From: Gracilaria gracilis
Taxonomy: Eukaryota; Rhodophyta; Florideophyceae; Gracilariales; Gracilariaceae
Direction: 5' to 3'
Length of the DNA: 64,000 bases
NCBI GenBank assembly: GCA_030374805.1
Contig: JARGSG010000227.1
Span: forward strand, 310,001-374,000
Below are positions 42,213 through 52,453 of the stretch, one piece after another. The notes under the pieces are model-generated. The model was not told the origin of the DNA. It worked only from the letters and a program-made list of their open reading frames with translations, and did not search any database. The position numbers and the translations under genes were made by a program. Position 1 is the first letter of the stretch, and the number at the start of each line of letters is the position of its first letter.

Positions 42213-42861
42213 CTATGACGTGGCCTCTTCTTGTGTATATTCGATGGGAAAAAGAGCTGCTGCAACAGTTCTGTCTTCTTGATTTAACACATTAAAAGTA
42301 TGACAGGCATTCTTTGTATCCATTGCTTCGACGTTAACATGGATCTCCTTGAAGAAATTCGTCACTTTGGTAGGAAGAGACTGAGGGTGCTTGATTAGAA
42401 GATCACGAATTGCATTACTAGAGTTAGTGAAACAGGTTCTTTTTTGGTTTCCAGAATAGCAACACAAGTAGGCAACGTACAAGTGATTCGGCTCCTGTCC
42501 CGACAAGTACTATGTCCGGACGCGGTACGATAAGCTTCACCAGTGCAAATGAACTTGGGGACACTTGGTGAACGTGGTGAACATTCCATATCGTGGAGAA
42601 GAAGGGCATGATGAGTACTGATCCATAAACGCGAACGCCGCTTATCGTGAAGGATGTTCTTCCGATCGAGTCAATTACGGCTCTTTGAACGGCTTGAGGT
42701 TCAGAACTCGATTGTATGAGTTCATACCCGAGAGAATCAAATGGTTGGTTGTTTGAGCGTTGCGAAATTGGCGGAACTTGTTGCGCTTTCGTCGCCTTTG
42801 AACAAAACGGATGTCGCCTTTGCCTTAAAAGAACGCGTGAAAGGAAGCTTGGTCTGATCAT
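42213..42861 (-). CDS. NDUFAF3/Mth938-like complex I assembly factor (two exons, junction uncertain)
   Basis: The N-terminal part (ATG 42861) has a basic leader, then the DUF498/NDUFAF3 core: a FTISGVRVYGSVLIMP strand, a W-x-V segment and PRPDIVLVGTG. The second ORF, ending at 42213, has VEAMDTKNACHTFNVLNQED and AAALFP, the C-terminal hallmark of the same family. In animals NDUFAF3 helps assemble mitochondrial respiratory complex I with NDUFAF4. The frames need an intron near 42420-42485. A GTACGT...TAACTCTAG intron of about 63 bp fits the consensus, but its phase is off. A slightly later donor (GTTGCT, 46 bp) keeps the frame, or there is a base error. Confidence 0.72.
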
Positions 42862-43849
42862 CGTGGGCTCTCATTCGTACCGCGGACTAGAGGAGAGCGG
42901 TGCTCGACAACGTGGGGCGACTACTGAGCAATTTGTTTGGTTTAGACAGGCATTAGCCGCAACTGGTATCATAGATAAGGTTAGGAGGTGGCGTTTCAAA
43001 ATGGGACACGTCGGCGAGCAGGGTCGATTTGAGGCCAATTAGCGATTTGCGCATATCGCGTCGCAATCGTTTTGCATTCGACGTGATGCGAATGAAACGA
43101 TACTTGTTCCCTGTGACAATCGTGAAACGATATGGAGGTCACGAGATAATGTTCTGGATCCGTGCCTTCCACCGTTGACATTTCTTTTTATATGAGTAGA
43201 TATCTACAGAGCTACAAGGGACCCTTCAATTCTAGAATGATCCTATCTTACAAGGGTAAAACGCTAACGTTAAGAGGACTAACCCCCATTCGTTCGGAAA
43301 ATTAAAAACGCAAAGAGTACGATCAAGATGGTTACCATGTATCATGCTGATCCAAAACTCTAAACTCTCGAAGGGGTCAGCATGACGCAACGGCAGAGAC
43401 CAGAAGGCAAATGAAGGACTTCAAGCGAATCTATTCATCTGTCGTTCGCCATTCATGCCCAGAAAAGACTATGTTTGGCGCAGTCTTACCGTAAGAGGGC
43501 TAGCCCTCTTTGACTTGAGCGCGGACGCGACTGGAGGGCGTAGGCCTGCAGTGGTGAAGTGTTACCAAAATTCAGTTTACGAGGCCATCGGCCAAGATGG
43601 CCTCTCTATGAGCGCTTGCTGTCACGTCAAATATCAGCTTTGTGCGATGCACACCACGTCGCTCATGTGCTTGTAGATACCATCGTATTTGTCGTACCGA
43701 CACATCTAATTGCGGCAACCACAGTTAATCGTCGCAACCACCGCCGCCGCAGACAGCGCCAAGCATTGAAAGCACAACATTGACAACTACACGTACCGTT
43801 TCGCAGTTCGGAAAACATACGTGGGTGAGCGTTTTTTCTCACGGAAAAA
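42862..43849. other. Intergenic region
   Basis: Between the NDUFAF3-like and sulfotransferase-like genes, which diverge from it. Several short ORFs without recognisable domains. Confidence 0.4.
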
Positions 43850-44956
43850 ATGAGGGTGCTTAGTACCTCGTCCACCAGAGCTTTTTCGCAAGCGACTTCG
43901 CGAAGACCCGCCCAAGCTTTTCTCTCAAGTCGCAAACAGCCTTCCAAATTGCTCCGTCCGCTTATTGTTTCGGTCCTTCTCATTCTAGTTTTGGTAATAC
44001 TTCTTGCGACTTCCCACTCTCGTCCGCAGCCACTTGATTTTCTATTTGATCCACAATCGCCCGGTTCTAGACGACATCAAGTATACGATGATCAAGTGGC
44101 TAGGGCCGCCCGTCACGCAAGACCTTTTCCCGAATGCGCTACCAGCGCTCAGCATGCCAAATCGTTCCTTATTGTATTCATGGGACATTCTGGCTCGTCC
44201 GCGGTGTTATCAGAATTGCGTTCACACTCGCAAGTTTACATGGAAATTGGTGAGTTAGTCGATCACCAGCCAACCTTTAATTCAACGGAAGCTCTGGAAA
44301 CTATGGCCGCTTTTTTCGAACGTGGCATAAGGAAAGGTAAAGTACCGGGCTTCAAGATAAGACCGACACATATCCTCAACAAACCAGAAGAATTCCGCAA
44401 ACTAGCTGAAAAGTATCAAACCCGAATACTATGGAATTACAGAAGAAACCTTCTCAAAGCGAGTGTTGGAGAGTACTCACATCGATACTTAAACGATACA
44501 GCTGTCGTAGAAGGTTTAAGAGAAAACGTTACCATAGAACAACGATGCAAACAAGGTGTTGGATGTCGTTTCCGAATCGATAACTTCCACTTCCTTCACG
44601 ATACCATTCGCAACAAAGTGCGAAGTCACCACGCGATTATTGATGCTGTCCACGTCATAACCGGAGGCAATGGATGTGTTCGTGAGGTGCCGTATGAAGA
44701 TTATTTGTATGACCGAGAGAATGTCATGAAGGACATTCAAACATTCCTTGGATTGTCCTTTGAGGAAACTAAGCCTTCCCGTTTTAAAGCCACGGGGGAC
44801 AACTTGTGTGAAGTGGTTGAGAATTGGAATCAACTCTGTCACAACTTTTATGGATGTTTCGTTTGGCAGAAGATGCTGGAAGACGTCCGAAATGGTTGCT
44901 TCTGTGAGTATTCCAGTGGTCCCACCAAGTATTGTAGTACAGAGCCGGTGGAGTAA
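43850..44956 (+). CDS. Sulfotransferase-like type II membrane protein
   Basis: 368 residues. Short basic cytoplasmic tail, one transmembrane segment at about 37-53, then a lumenal domain: the type II topology of Golgi enzymes. FMGHSGSSA at about 110-118 fits the 5'-phosphosulfate-binding loop, and RRNLLKASVGEYSHR at about 198-212 fits the 3'-phosphate-binding segment of carbohydrate sulfotransferases. One Asn-x-Ser/Thr site (NDT) lies nearby. Several cysteines in the C-terminal 60 residues may form disulfides. The enzyme would transfer sulfate from PAPS to a glycan. In red algae cell-wall galactans are highly sulfated, which makes such a role attractive, but this is inference. The overall fold is distant from animal families. 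Confidence 0.65.
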   Translation: MRVLSTSSTRAFSQATSRRPAQAFLSSRKQPSKLLRPLIVSVLLILVLVILLATSHSRPQPLDFLFDPQSPGSRRHQVYDDQVARAARHARPFPECATSAQHAKSFLIVFMGHSGSSAVLSELRSHSQVYMEIGELVDHQPTFNSTEALETMAAFFERGIRKGKVPGFKIRPTHILNKPEEFRKLAEKYQTRILWNYRRNLLKASVGEYSHRYLNDTAVVEGLRENVTIEQRCKQGVGCRFRIDNFHFLHDTIRNKVRSHHAIIDAVHVITGGNGCVREVPYEDYLYDRENVMKDIQTFLGLSFEETKPSRFKATGDNLCEVVENWNQLCHNFYGCFVWQKMLEDVRNGCFCEYSSGPTKYCSTEPVE

Positions 44957-46651
44957 GAATCTTTGATATCCATATCCTCGTTCGTGGTTCTGTATGGTTA
45001 CGCCTTAGCCCCGAGCGGTTCTGCTTCGAGAGCAGGATTTCTTCCACTGCTACGTATTTGTGATGCTCACGTGTTCATGAATCAGTAAAAGCAAGCACAG
45101 TTTCGAACGAATAATTGGAATGCAGTACCGTTGGTACAACAAAAGAAAAGGAATGCTGAGGGAGCAAACTTGAAGAAAAATTGTTATGGAGACCGGGTGC
45201 AAGTAGGGGCATTTTCCGGATGTTCTAATTCGAAGTGTTAGGCATTGAGGTACCGTGCACCTCACAATTTCGAGAGAGGCTCCGTTCATTTTAAGTTTGC
45301 AAAGCAATAATGTCTACTGCTTTCGTTCCGGTGCTACAGCCGAGGTTATCGGAAGCTTGTCTGTTGAAGATGTTAGGTTTGAAAGTGGTCCGCTTTCATA
45401 GGAGAAATATGAATAAAGAGCTGGTTATTATAAGGAGCATGATGGTGATGGTGATGGTGATGGTGATGGTGATGGACTCCAGTTGATGGCACTCCGGATA
45501 TCTGTAGTTGGGGTATCTCAATCGGTCAGCAGAACTTGTATGGACACCCACTTGCAGTGAACATCTATCTTCGAGTTTTCGGACCTCCTGCGGATTGTGA
45601 CACAGTGAGCTGTTGACTAGCGTTTGCCTATATTTCCGCAGAACACGAGAGCATCACCATCACCATTCTCAGCATTTCTTGTGATCCAGAAGCGAAAACG
45701 TTGGCCTCGGAAAAGGGTTGCTTTGTTAAGGTTAGGTTCGTCCTCCTCGGCCCTTGTTTTAGTCCTCATACACTCCGGTTTGCGTTTACGTTGGTATGGG
45801 TTGGGTATCCTGCACAGCTGAACCTTATAATCACTCTAAGGGATTTTCGCGTTCAAACTTTGAGCCTCAAAGCAGTTCGAATAAATATGTTTCCACTTCA
45901 ACGACCTCCTCGTTCATGTTCATCTTTCGAAAACGCCGCTAATTTAAAGCTTGCGGACATGCGAAGGTACCAAGGGTAGATATTGTATGAATATACCTGG
46001 TACGCATCGTGCTGCCGGTAAGTTAGCGTTCTTACCTTCGGTCTGAAAGCAGAACAGAGAAGTCACCATGGCAGACATACCCAGTTGGTTAACCCTCTTG
46101 CCCCATCGTGCTTTCACATTGACACCGTGGGATTGTTTATCAATGTAAAAAGGTAGACTTCGGATTACAGATCTTCGGAGCGTTATGAATGGACTCCCTT
46201 CAACGGAGCGTTCGTTGTTGGGTGCGCTGTGTTCTATGATACGTCAGGAAGCCTACTGAGTCACTTCCTTGACCGTTGAACTCCGTCTTCTGCTCTCTAG
46301 TAGTGAGCAGGTCTGCCTGTGGTCGCAGACTTCCGAAGAATATATATTTAAATGTACATGAGTATTATAAAATGTATAAAGATTTTCGTTTGGCAAATGA
46401 CAGCCGCAAGCTCCAAGACTTACACACGTTAACGTGTAATTAACCTTACATACGGGGTCCTTTTTTTCTACAAAAGACGTCATCAAAGTTCCACTTCAGG
46501 TGTGCATCAGCTTTGCACACCCGTCCTTTCGTTCGTCCCCTTCATTTTGTTTGTCCTTGTACGGCAGGTTTTGCTATTCCCAGGTTCACGCTGTGGTTCC
46601 CTACTGATTCCCATAACTCTAAGTCGCGCCCCCGGAAGCACTATAGTTTGA
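44957..46651. other. Intergenic region with a hexanucleotide repeat
   Basis: 1.7 kb with no recognisable gene. It contains a GATGGT array near 45441-45475 and AT-rich stretches near 46330-46390. Confidence 0.45.
45441..45475. repeat. GATGGT hexanucleotide repeat
   Basis: Five full GATGGT copies plus GATGG. Not within a supported reading frame. Confidence 0.9.
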
Positions 46652-48022
46652 ATGGTGTTCATTGCAATTGGGGCGATTAAGGCCGCCAAAGCCGCGAAGA
46701 GGGAATACGACAAGGACAAGAAACGCTCACAAATCATCGCACCACTAGATAACTCTCGTCGCAATGAGTTCGACAATGCTCCTGCGTCTGCCTCTCCGGA
46801 ATGGTGGACCTCTGATCAGGCCCCAGAAACAGAACCACAACAACCACAAGTTTCGCACAACTCCTTTGGTGCCTGGAGCCGAGACCAGCTTATAGAACAT
46901 GTTGCCGAGCAGCAAGCAAGACAAGAGGAATACGATGTAAGGTTTCGTGAACAGCTCTCCAATTCTTCTGCTTCACTTGGTTCTAGCCGTGTACCTTCTG
47001 CCTCTCATTCACCTGCTCTGGCTGTGGCGCAAACGCGCCCCGATACGGAACAAACCCACCACAGCGAGGAAAGTCCAAAGCAAGTACTTCCGCCAACAAT
47101 CGCACCGCCTGTACTGGAACAAGAAGCAGAACTGCTCGAAGCAGGTGTATCGCACAACGATACATCCGTTCCCGCGTCGAAGGTGCTCAGCTCCAAGCCA
47201 CCACGTCCGAAAAAGCAGTCTACTTGCGTTGAAGGTTCATACGAAGCACTGATGAAAGCATCCTCTACCGATTTGCAGCAGACCAAGCAGGGTGGAAGTA
47301 GAATGGGAGGAAGTTCTTCAGGCAATGATAGTATCTCGCAACAGAGAACTGCATCCCGCTCGCAGAACGGGCCGGAACTAACAGATGGGTCTTTTGAGTC
47401 AGCGCTCCGAGACGGAACTGCTACCGCGCGATACCCTCCCAAGCCAACTTTGAGCAGTGCTGATGGTTCGAATCAGCTAAGTACATCGCCCACCTCGGCG
47501 TTTCCATCCTCTGCAAACCCGAAACATTTGACAAGGCGAAGTTCTATGCCGGTACAGGCAATGACTATCCATGCTCCGGATGCTGATGATGGAGGCTTTT
47601 CACAAAATCCGGAGAAGCATGCGGTGCAGGGCAGCGCATTTGCCTACACGTCAACCGCCAAACGAACGATTGGGCGGCCACAAGGACCTTCTAAAGGCCC
47701 TCACGTAGGAAACCCTGTTCTCTCGAAGGCAAAGAGCGCGGTAGAAAGGCCCAACTCCGTACAAGCGGCACAAGGAAGCGCGTTCCAACGAGAAGGCTTG
47801 TGCACGAAAACGAGAAGAAAGCCCCGTGACACGAGCGCAACAACTCTAGGACCACGTACTGTTCCGGTATCTAGGACTGCCCAGCAAGGTAACACAAGTG
47901 AAGTTTCTAATGTGAATCCACCGAATAGAGCCGGTGGAGGTGCTGCGGTAGGAGGAAGCTGCATGTTAGCGGAAGGTACTATGAAAAAGAGGCGGGGAAG
48001 GAGACCGATTCACGATAACTAG
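46652..48022 (+). CDS. Unknown low-complexity protein
   Basis: 456 residues, not recognised. The start is MVFIAIGAIKAAKAAKREYD, a short amphipathic segment, followed by a long Ser/Pro/Gln/Thr-rich, probably disordered region. Short motifs such as SRDQLIEHVAEQQARQEEYD could form a coiled coil. Gly/Ser/Arg runs and a basic C-terminus with MKKRRGRRPIHDN suggest a nuclear signal or nucleic-acid contact. The long single frame with ordinary codon composition supports a real gene. There is no catalytic motif. Confidence 0.5.
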   Translation: MVFIAIGAIKAAKAAKREYDKDKKRSQIIAPLDNSRRNEFDNAPASASPEWWTSDQAPETEPQQPQVSHNSFGAWSRDQLIEHVAEQQARQEEYDVRFREQLSNSSASLGSSRVPSASHSPALAVAQTRPDTEQTHHSEESPKQVLPPTIAPPVLEQEAELLEAGVSHNDTSVPASKVLSSKPPRPKKQSTCVEGSYEALMKASSTDLQQTKQGGSRMGGSSSGNDSISQQRTASRSQNGPELTDGSFESALRDGTATARYPPKPTLSSADGSNQLSTSPTSAFPSSANPKHLTRRSSMPVQAMTIHAPDADDGGFSQNPEKHAVQGSAFAYTSTAKRTIGRPQGPSKGPHVGNPVLSKAKSAVERPNSVQAAQGSAFQREGLCTKTRRKPRDTSATTLGPRTVPVSRTAQQGNTSEVSNVNPPNRAGGGAAVGGSCMLAEGTMKKRRGRRPIHDN

Positions 48023-48846
48023 CTACTTTGTACGCATTCTAACGTCATATAACTGAAATGCGTAGATTTAGGGACTACTTCTGATAGAACATGATGGTAT
48101 GGAACGTAAACTAACTTTTCGATAAGTACTTGAGCTGCGCCATGGAGATAGTTCAAAAAGCTTGAGCTAGGCAAGCAGCTAGAGAAGAAGTGATGAGTGT
48201 ATCAGATGGCGTGGGTAAGAAGGACGTCAACGGGCTGTATACGTTTCATGACAAAACTTTTATCCCGTAAGTTCTACATTGATCAATTAGAATATGGGGA
48301 GGGTAACGGAGTTTCGTAACTTCAAAAGCCTATTCTTTATATGGTCTACCCTCGTGTCCGTGTAGAGAGAAGCAAACGCATTAGTGTGTCAACCTAATAG
48401 CTTAGCAGGGTTCACCCATATAGACGAAGTTATTGGAAATTCTTCGTTACCACCTGGGGCGTGTGAAGGCTGTAGTTCCAGTAACTAAACTCGCCCATTC
48501 TGTGCTTCCTGTGGCTCGCTTCTTGTGGCTCCGACGGGTATACGACAAAAGATACTACCTGGGCCTCATTTCAAAAACAAGACCTCTCCTTGCGGTTCGA
48601 ATATTCAGATTAACTCGGTTGTTCGCAGTCGGTGATACCGTGTTCGGGAAGAGAAGCATTTGCACGGATGCATTGGCAAAACAATGAGTATCACTTTAGC
48701 AAGATAAGGCGCAACAAGCACGGAATCCCCGTAAATCTCAAAAAGTTAAGTTCGTCAAAAGGTGGCAGGCAGTTCCTCAACGACTGTGGAAAATAAGACA
48801 GATAGATTGATTGTATCCGTGAAAGCGAGCACTGCGTACTTGTGGT
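48023..48846. other. Convergent intergenic region
   Basis: Between the stops of the unknown gene and the Pho88 gene; no gene seen. Confidence 0.4.
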
Positions 48847-49644
48847 TTACTTGGTCTTCTTCGGTTCCTCTTCATGATCAAAATCGCTCTTGATATGGTC
48901 ATCACCAAGGTCAGTGAGTCTTGTCGGGCCTGAATCTTCCTCTTCACTTTCACTGTCTGCGTGAAGTTCTTCAATGACTGGCTTGTCATTCTTTGGTTGC
49001 CCAGGCGCAGCGGGGTCTTTCGGAGCCATTTCCTTGAACAAAGCTGCGAGGGGATTTTCTGGTGCGGCGAAGGGCCGCTTCAACTTTTCAACTGCCGGAG
49101 CGCCACATACGTGGATGAGGAACAGCGGGTCTTCCGTAAGCAACTTGAGAAGGGTCATGAACGGTGACATGACTATGGCACTGACGGACTCGGTCTTGTA
49201 GTTGATAGCGGCCAGTATGAGACAGTTCATCACCCAACTCTTTCTCGCTCCTGAAAGTGTGCGCAAGTCATATTCCATAGTTGTAATGGTTTCGGTGTTG
49301 GGTTGTTCACTATCCGATTTGTTCTTGTCTTCACCGTCTTGTTGCTTGTCTTCTTCCTTTGCTTCCGAGGTCTCTGTTGTTTGGGATTGATCTTCGGCTA
49401 CCTTCTGGGCTTGCTCCATTGCCTCTTTAAAAGATGGAGATTTGGATTTGAGTGGTACGGTTACTGGTGTTAGATCACTCCGTGATGTAATGCGCCAGTG
49501 TAGCAGAGCGTAGAGTGATGTTACGACCAGTATGTACGCAACGAAGGCAAGGCGGGCGTAAAACAGAACAATAGGTTCTTCTTGATCGACCTTCTTGAGC
49601 AGGTACATGGTACCTACCATAACCAACATATTCTTTGAACTCAT
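48847..49644 (-). CDS. Pho88/SND3-like ER membrane protein
   Basis: 265 residues from ATG 49644. Yeast Pho88/Snd3 is part of the SRP-independent targeting route that delivers tail- and internal-signal membrane proteins to the ER, and it affects phosphate transporter maturation. Features: MLVMVGTMYLLKKVDQEEP and a hydrophobic helix at about 25-45, a polar Glu/Lys/Asp-rich insert of about 60 residues not present in yeast Pho88, then TTMEYDLRTLSGARKSW, TLLKLLTEDPLFLIHVCGAP and EKLKRPFAAPE, matching the family ending LKRPF. The tail is acidic. Confidence 0.72.
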   Translation of the reverse strand: MSSKNMLVMVGTMYLLKKVDQEEPIVLFYARLAFVAYILVVTSLYALLHWRITSRSDLTPVTVPLKSKSPSFKEAMEQAQKVAEDQSQTTETSEAKEEDKQQDGEDKNKSDSEQPNTETITTMEYDLRTLSGARKSWVMNCLILAAINYKTESVSAIVMSPFMTLLKLLTEDPLFLIHVCGAPAVEKLKRPFAAPENPLAALFKEMAPKDPAAPGQPKNDKPVIEELHADSESEEEDSGPTRLTDLGDDHIKSDFDHEEEPKKTK

Positions 49645-50756
49645 TCTGGAGGGTGTATGATCAGAGACTGACGACTAAAATTCACAGGGGAAGTGCAACA
49701 AGTGCAGGAGTTTCTCGAGACGGGAAAGGAAGCAGAGGGTGAAGAATACAAAAAAACGGGCGCAGTCGGTGTACAGGGTTGATGAGTCGCCTTCACGGTG
49801 GGATGGAACGAAATATACGAAGGTAGATAGATACACGGGCGGGGCAGTGGCAGTGGCAGCCACATGCGCTCGTCCGTGCTGGCGGATTCAGCATTTGTGG
49901 GACGAGCACAGCAGCCGTTTGTTTTTGACTGCGTGTCTCCCACGCTGTGAAGTCACCCAGCACAGTTCAGCGACTGCTTTCAAAAAGCGTTCACAGTTGT
50001 ACACGCTTGAACGTATCACACGTGTACAGCCGTAGCACGGGTGAAGTTCCTACTTGGCGGCGCCAGAAAAAGAGGTTTCACCTGCTGCTGATTTTGTTCA
50101 AATAGATAAAGGTTATAAAACAAAGGGTTTACCAATCTGTATTGTAGCTTTATATAGCGGAGGTATGGTTCATGATGACCTTTGGTGTTTCTGCCCCGCA
50201 GCCTCGTGATCAACGGAGACGCGCTTCCGACTCTGCTACGAAGGTAGCTGTCGCTGCGTATCTATCCGGGAAACGAAACTCGTTCACGAGTCTTGGCGTC
50301 TCAGATGCTCAAATTATAAAGTGTGTGGGCATGCATATTCATAGCATTTTGAAATCAAGTTTGGAAGGTCAGAGTGCGGGTACGTACATAAAAACCGGTT
50401 GGGAAAATGTGGATTTCTATCCGTTACAACAATCCGTAGGATCGTTGTCATCCTTTCTACAGGACTACTCCCTTGTACATCTAGTACGCACACCAGTAGC
50501 TCCAAGGGATACCCCAATCCCCCTCAGCCCCTGAACTTTTCAGGACCTTTGCCCAAAAGCAACAAGTTTTGCCATTTTGGCAAAACTTGTTGCTTTTCCA
50601 ACACTCTCCGATCTGGCAGAACACCTTTTGTCGCGCCAACACGCGCCAACATAGCAGACGCTGCCGTTGCGCCGAGCTCTGCTACAGAAACGATTAAAAA
50701 CTTTGGTTTACCGCGACAACTCAACTTCCAGAACCCTCTTCCTCTCGCATTTACAC
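49645..50756. other. Intergenic region upstream of the transposase
   Basis: Promoter of the Pho88-like gene on the left and of the transposase on the right. Holds a near-perfect hairpin at 50555-50597. An ORF at 50172-50534 has no recognised domain. Confidence 0.4.
50555..50597. repeat. Perfect 20-bp inverted repeat (hairpin)
   Basis: Arms 50555-50574 and 50578-50597 are perfectly complementary (AAAAGCAACAAGTTTTGCCA and its reverse complement), separated by TTT. It lies about 160 bp upstream of the transposase start and could be a transposon end structure or a cis element. Confidence 0.85.
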
Positions 50757-51992
50757 ATGTCTACTAGCAACGATGGCCCCTCGACGACCTCCACGGACGA
50801 TGATGTGACAATAATTCAGGCCATACATCATCTTGTCTTTACGCTGGTGTTTGTAATACACCATGTTCAGCAGTCAAAGAAACGACGGGCACCGAGTAAC
50901 TATCCTGCAGTTAAAGAGACATTTGAAACGCTGACACATGTTTATTCTGATGCAGATTTTTATGGAGCATTCCGAATGGGACGTAACAGTTTTAACAGGC
51001 TCTACCATACTCTTCTAAAAAGCTCGCACATTTCGGAGAGATCCCCGTTGGACACTCGATCAATTCAGTCAAAAGTGAAAGTAGCTATTGGTCTACGAAT
51101 AATGGCAGGAGCCAGTGTTCACGATGTTATGCTTGCGTACAAGGTGAGCAAATCCAGTGTGAATAAATGTTTTAAGGCGTTCGTGGCGGCGGTGACCGAA
51201 ACCATGACTCTTCCGGGGATACCAGAAGAAGAAGAAGAGCTTCAGAAGCTCAGCATGGGATTTAAAACTTCTCGAAGTTTTTGGAATCCTTTCTCGGGAT
51301 GTATCGGCGCCTTGGACGGGATATGTATGCGCATAAGAAAACCGAGATGGTTTGAAAACCCTGCCAGCTTCTTTTGTCGCAAAGGATTTTTTTCGATCCC
51401 CGTGCAGGCGTTGGTGGATTCAAAGTATCGCTTTATGGATTTCTCAGCTCTTTCAGTTGGGAGTACTAACGACGCGGTTGCTTTTGAGATGTCTCCTTTG
51501 TCAAGATTTTTAAATGCAGGCAAACTGCTTCTGGGATACTACATCGTTGGCGATAATGCTTACTGTCTATCTAACTCGTTGTTGGTACCGTTCCCTGGTA
51601 AGGATGTACCTTGTTCACAGAGTGCAACTAATTTTTTTTTATCTTCTATGCGTATACATGTGGAACAGGCGTTCGGTATTCTGAAGCGCAGGTGGCGTGT
51701 ATTTTACAATGGGGAGTTAAACTATGGTGTCGAGGACTGCGTTCCGATTATTGCTGTCGGGATGATCCTACATAATTTTTGTATTAACTGTGAGGGCATT
51801 CCGGAATATGTCTACGAAGAGGAGGAACTGAAAGAGATCGAGAACGAATCATCTCTTTGGCACTCACGAGTTAAGGAGAAGTCTGACTCCCACTACAGCA
51901 GCCATTTGGACCTAGATAGAGATTTTATTCGAACAATGATGCTGGATCTTGCCACCGAGAAAGGCCTGCTCCGTCCTACATCGAACTTGTGA
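50757..51992 (+). mobile_element. PIF/Harbinger-type DDE transposase (apparently intact)
   Basis: 411 residues from ATG 50757. An N-terminal helical DNA-binding-like segment (MLAYKVSKSSVNKCFKAF near residue 125) precedes the DDE_Tnp_4 nuclease. The three acidic residues are in their family contexts: GALDG near residue 185, GDNAY near 265, and RIHVEQAFGILKRRW near 302, with STNDAVAF between the first two. HARBI1-like proteins cut and join transposon ends with 3-bp target duplications. There is no frameshift or internal stop. Terminal inverted repeats were not identified by eye. The partner Myb-like protein usually needed by the family may be the minus-strand gene at 56252-57823. Confidence 0.88.
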
Positions 51993-52129
51993 AAACTAGT
52001 TCGCGTGAGTATGACCTGTTGAATTGGAGCGCAGTGACCACCAGCTGCAGCGCCTTAAGCGTGCCCGACGCTCTCACCAGTCGTTGCGTGCCGTCCGCGC
52101 TGGGTATCATTCCCAGCTCCATAACCGGC

Positions 52130-52453
52130 TGTCCGACCTGCGCGTCTTCTGGCGGTGATGGGAGGACAGGAAAGGGAAAAGAAAAGACCGAGGAATGTGG
52201 TCAGGCTAGCTTCACCACCGGGACGCGGCAATTTACTATCCTCGATGCACCGGGCCATAAAAACTATGTACCTCGCATGATAGACGGAGCATCACAAGCG
52301 GACATTGGAATTTTGGTCACCTCAGCTAGAAAAGGAGAGTTCGAGACCGGCTTTGAGGGGGGAGGACAAACGAGGGAGCATGCCATGCTGGCCAAGACAT
52401 CAGGAGTCCGGCAGAGGGTTGTGGTCATCATCAAGCTGGCTTTGCTTCCTTAA
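52130..52453 (+). pseudogene. eRF3 (translation termination GTPase) fragment
   Basis: About 100 residues resemble the GTPase domain of eRF3/EF-1-alpha-type factors: KTEECGQASF, then TRQFTILDAPGHKNYVPRMI, GASQADIGILV, SARKGEFETGF and QTREHAMLAKT. The G3 motif DAPGH is kept. There is no P-loop upstream and no G4 NKxD: the sequence diverges at IIKLALLP where NKMD is expected. The ARKGEFE(T)GFE(K)GGQTREHA spacing fits eRF3 better than EF-1-alpha. Neighbouring codons are unrecognisable on both sides, so this is an orphan piece. Confidence 0.75.
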
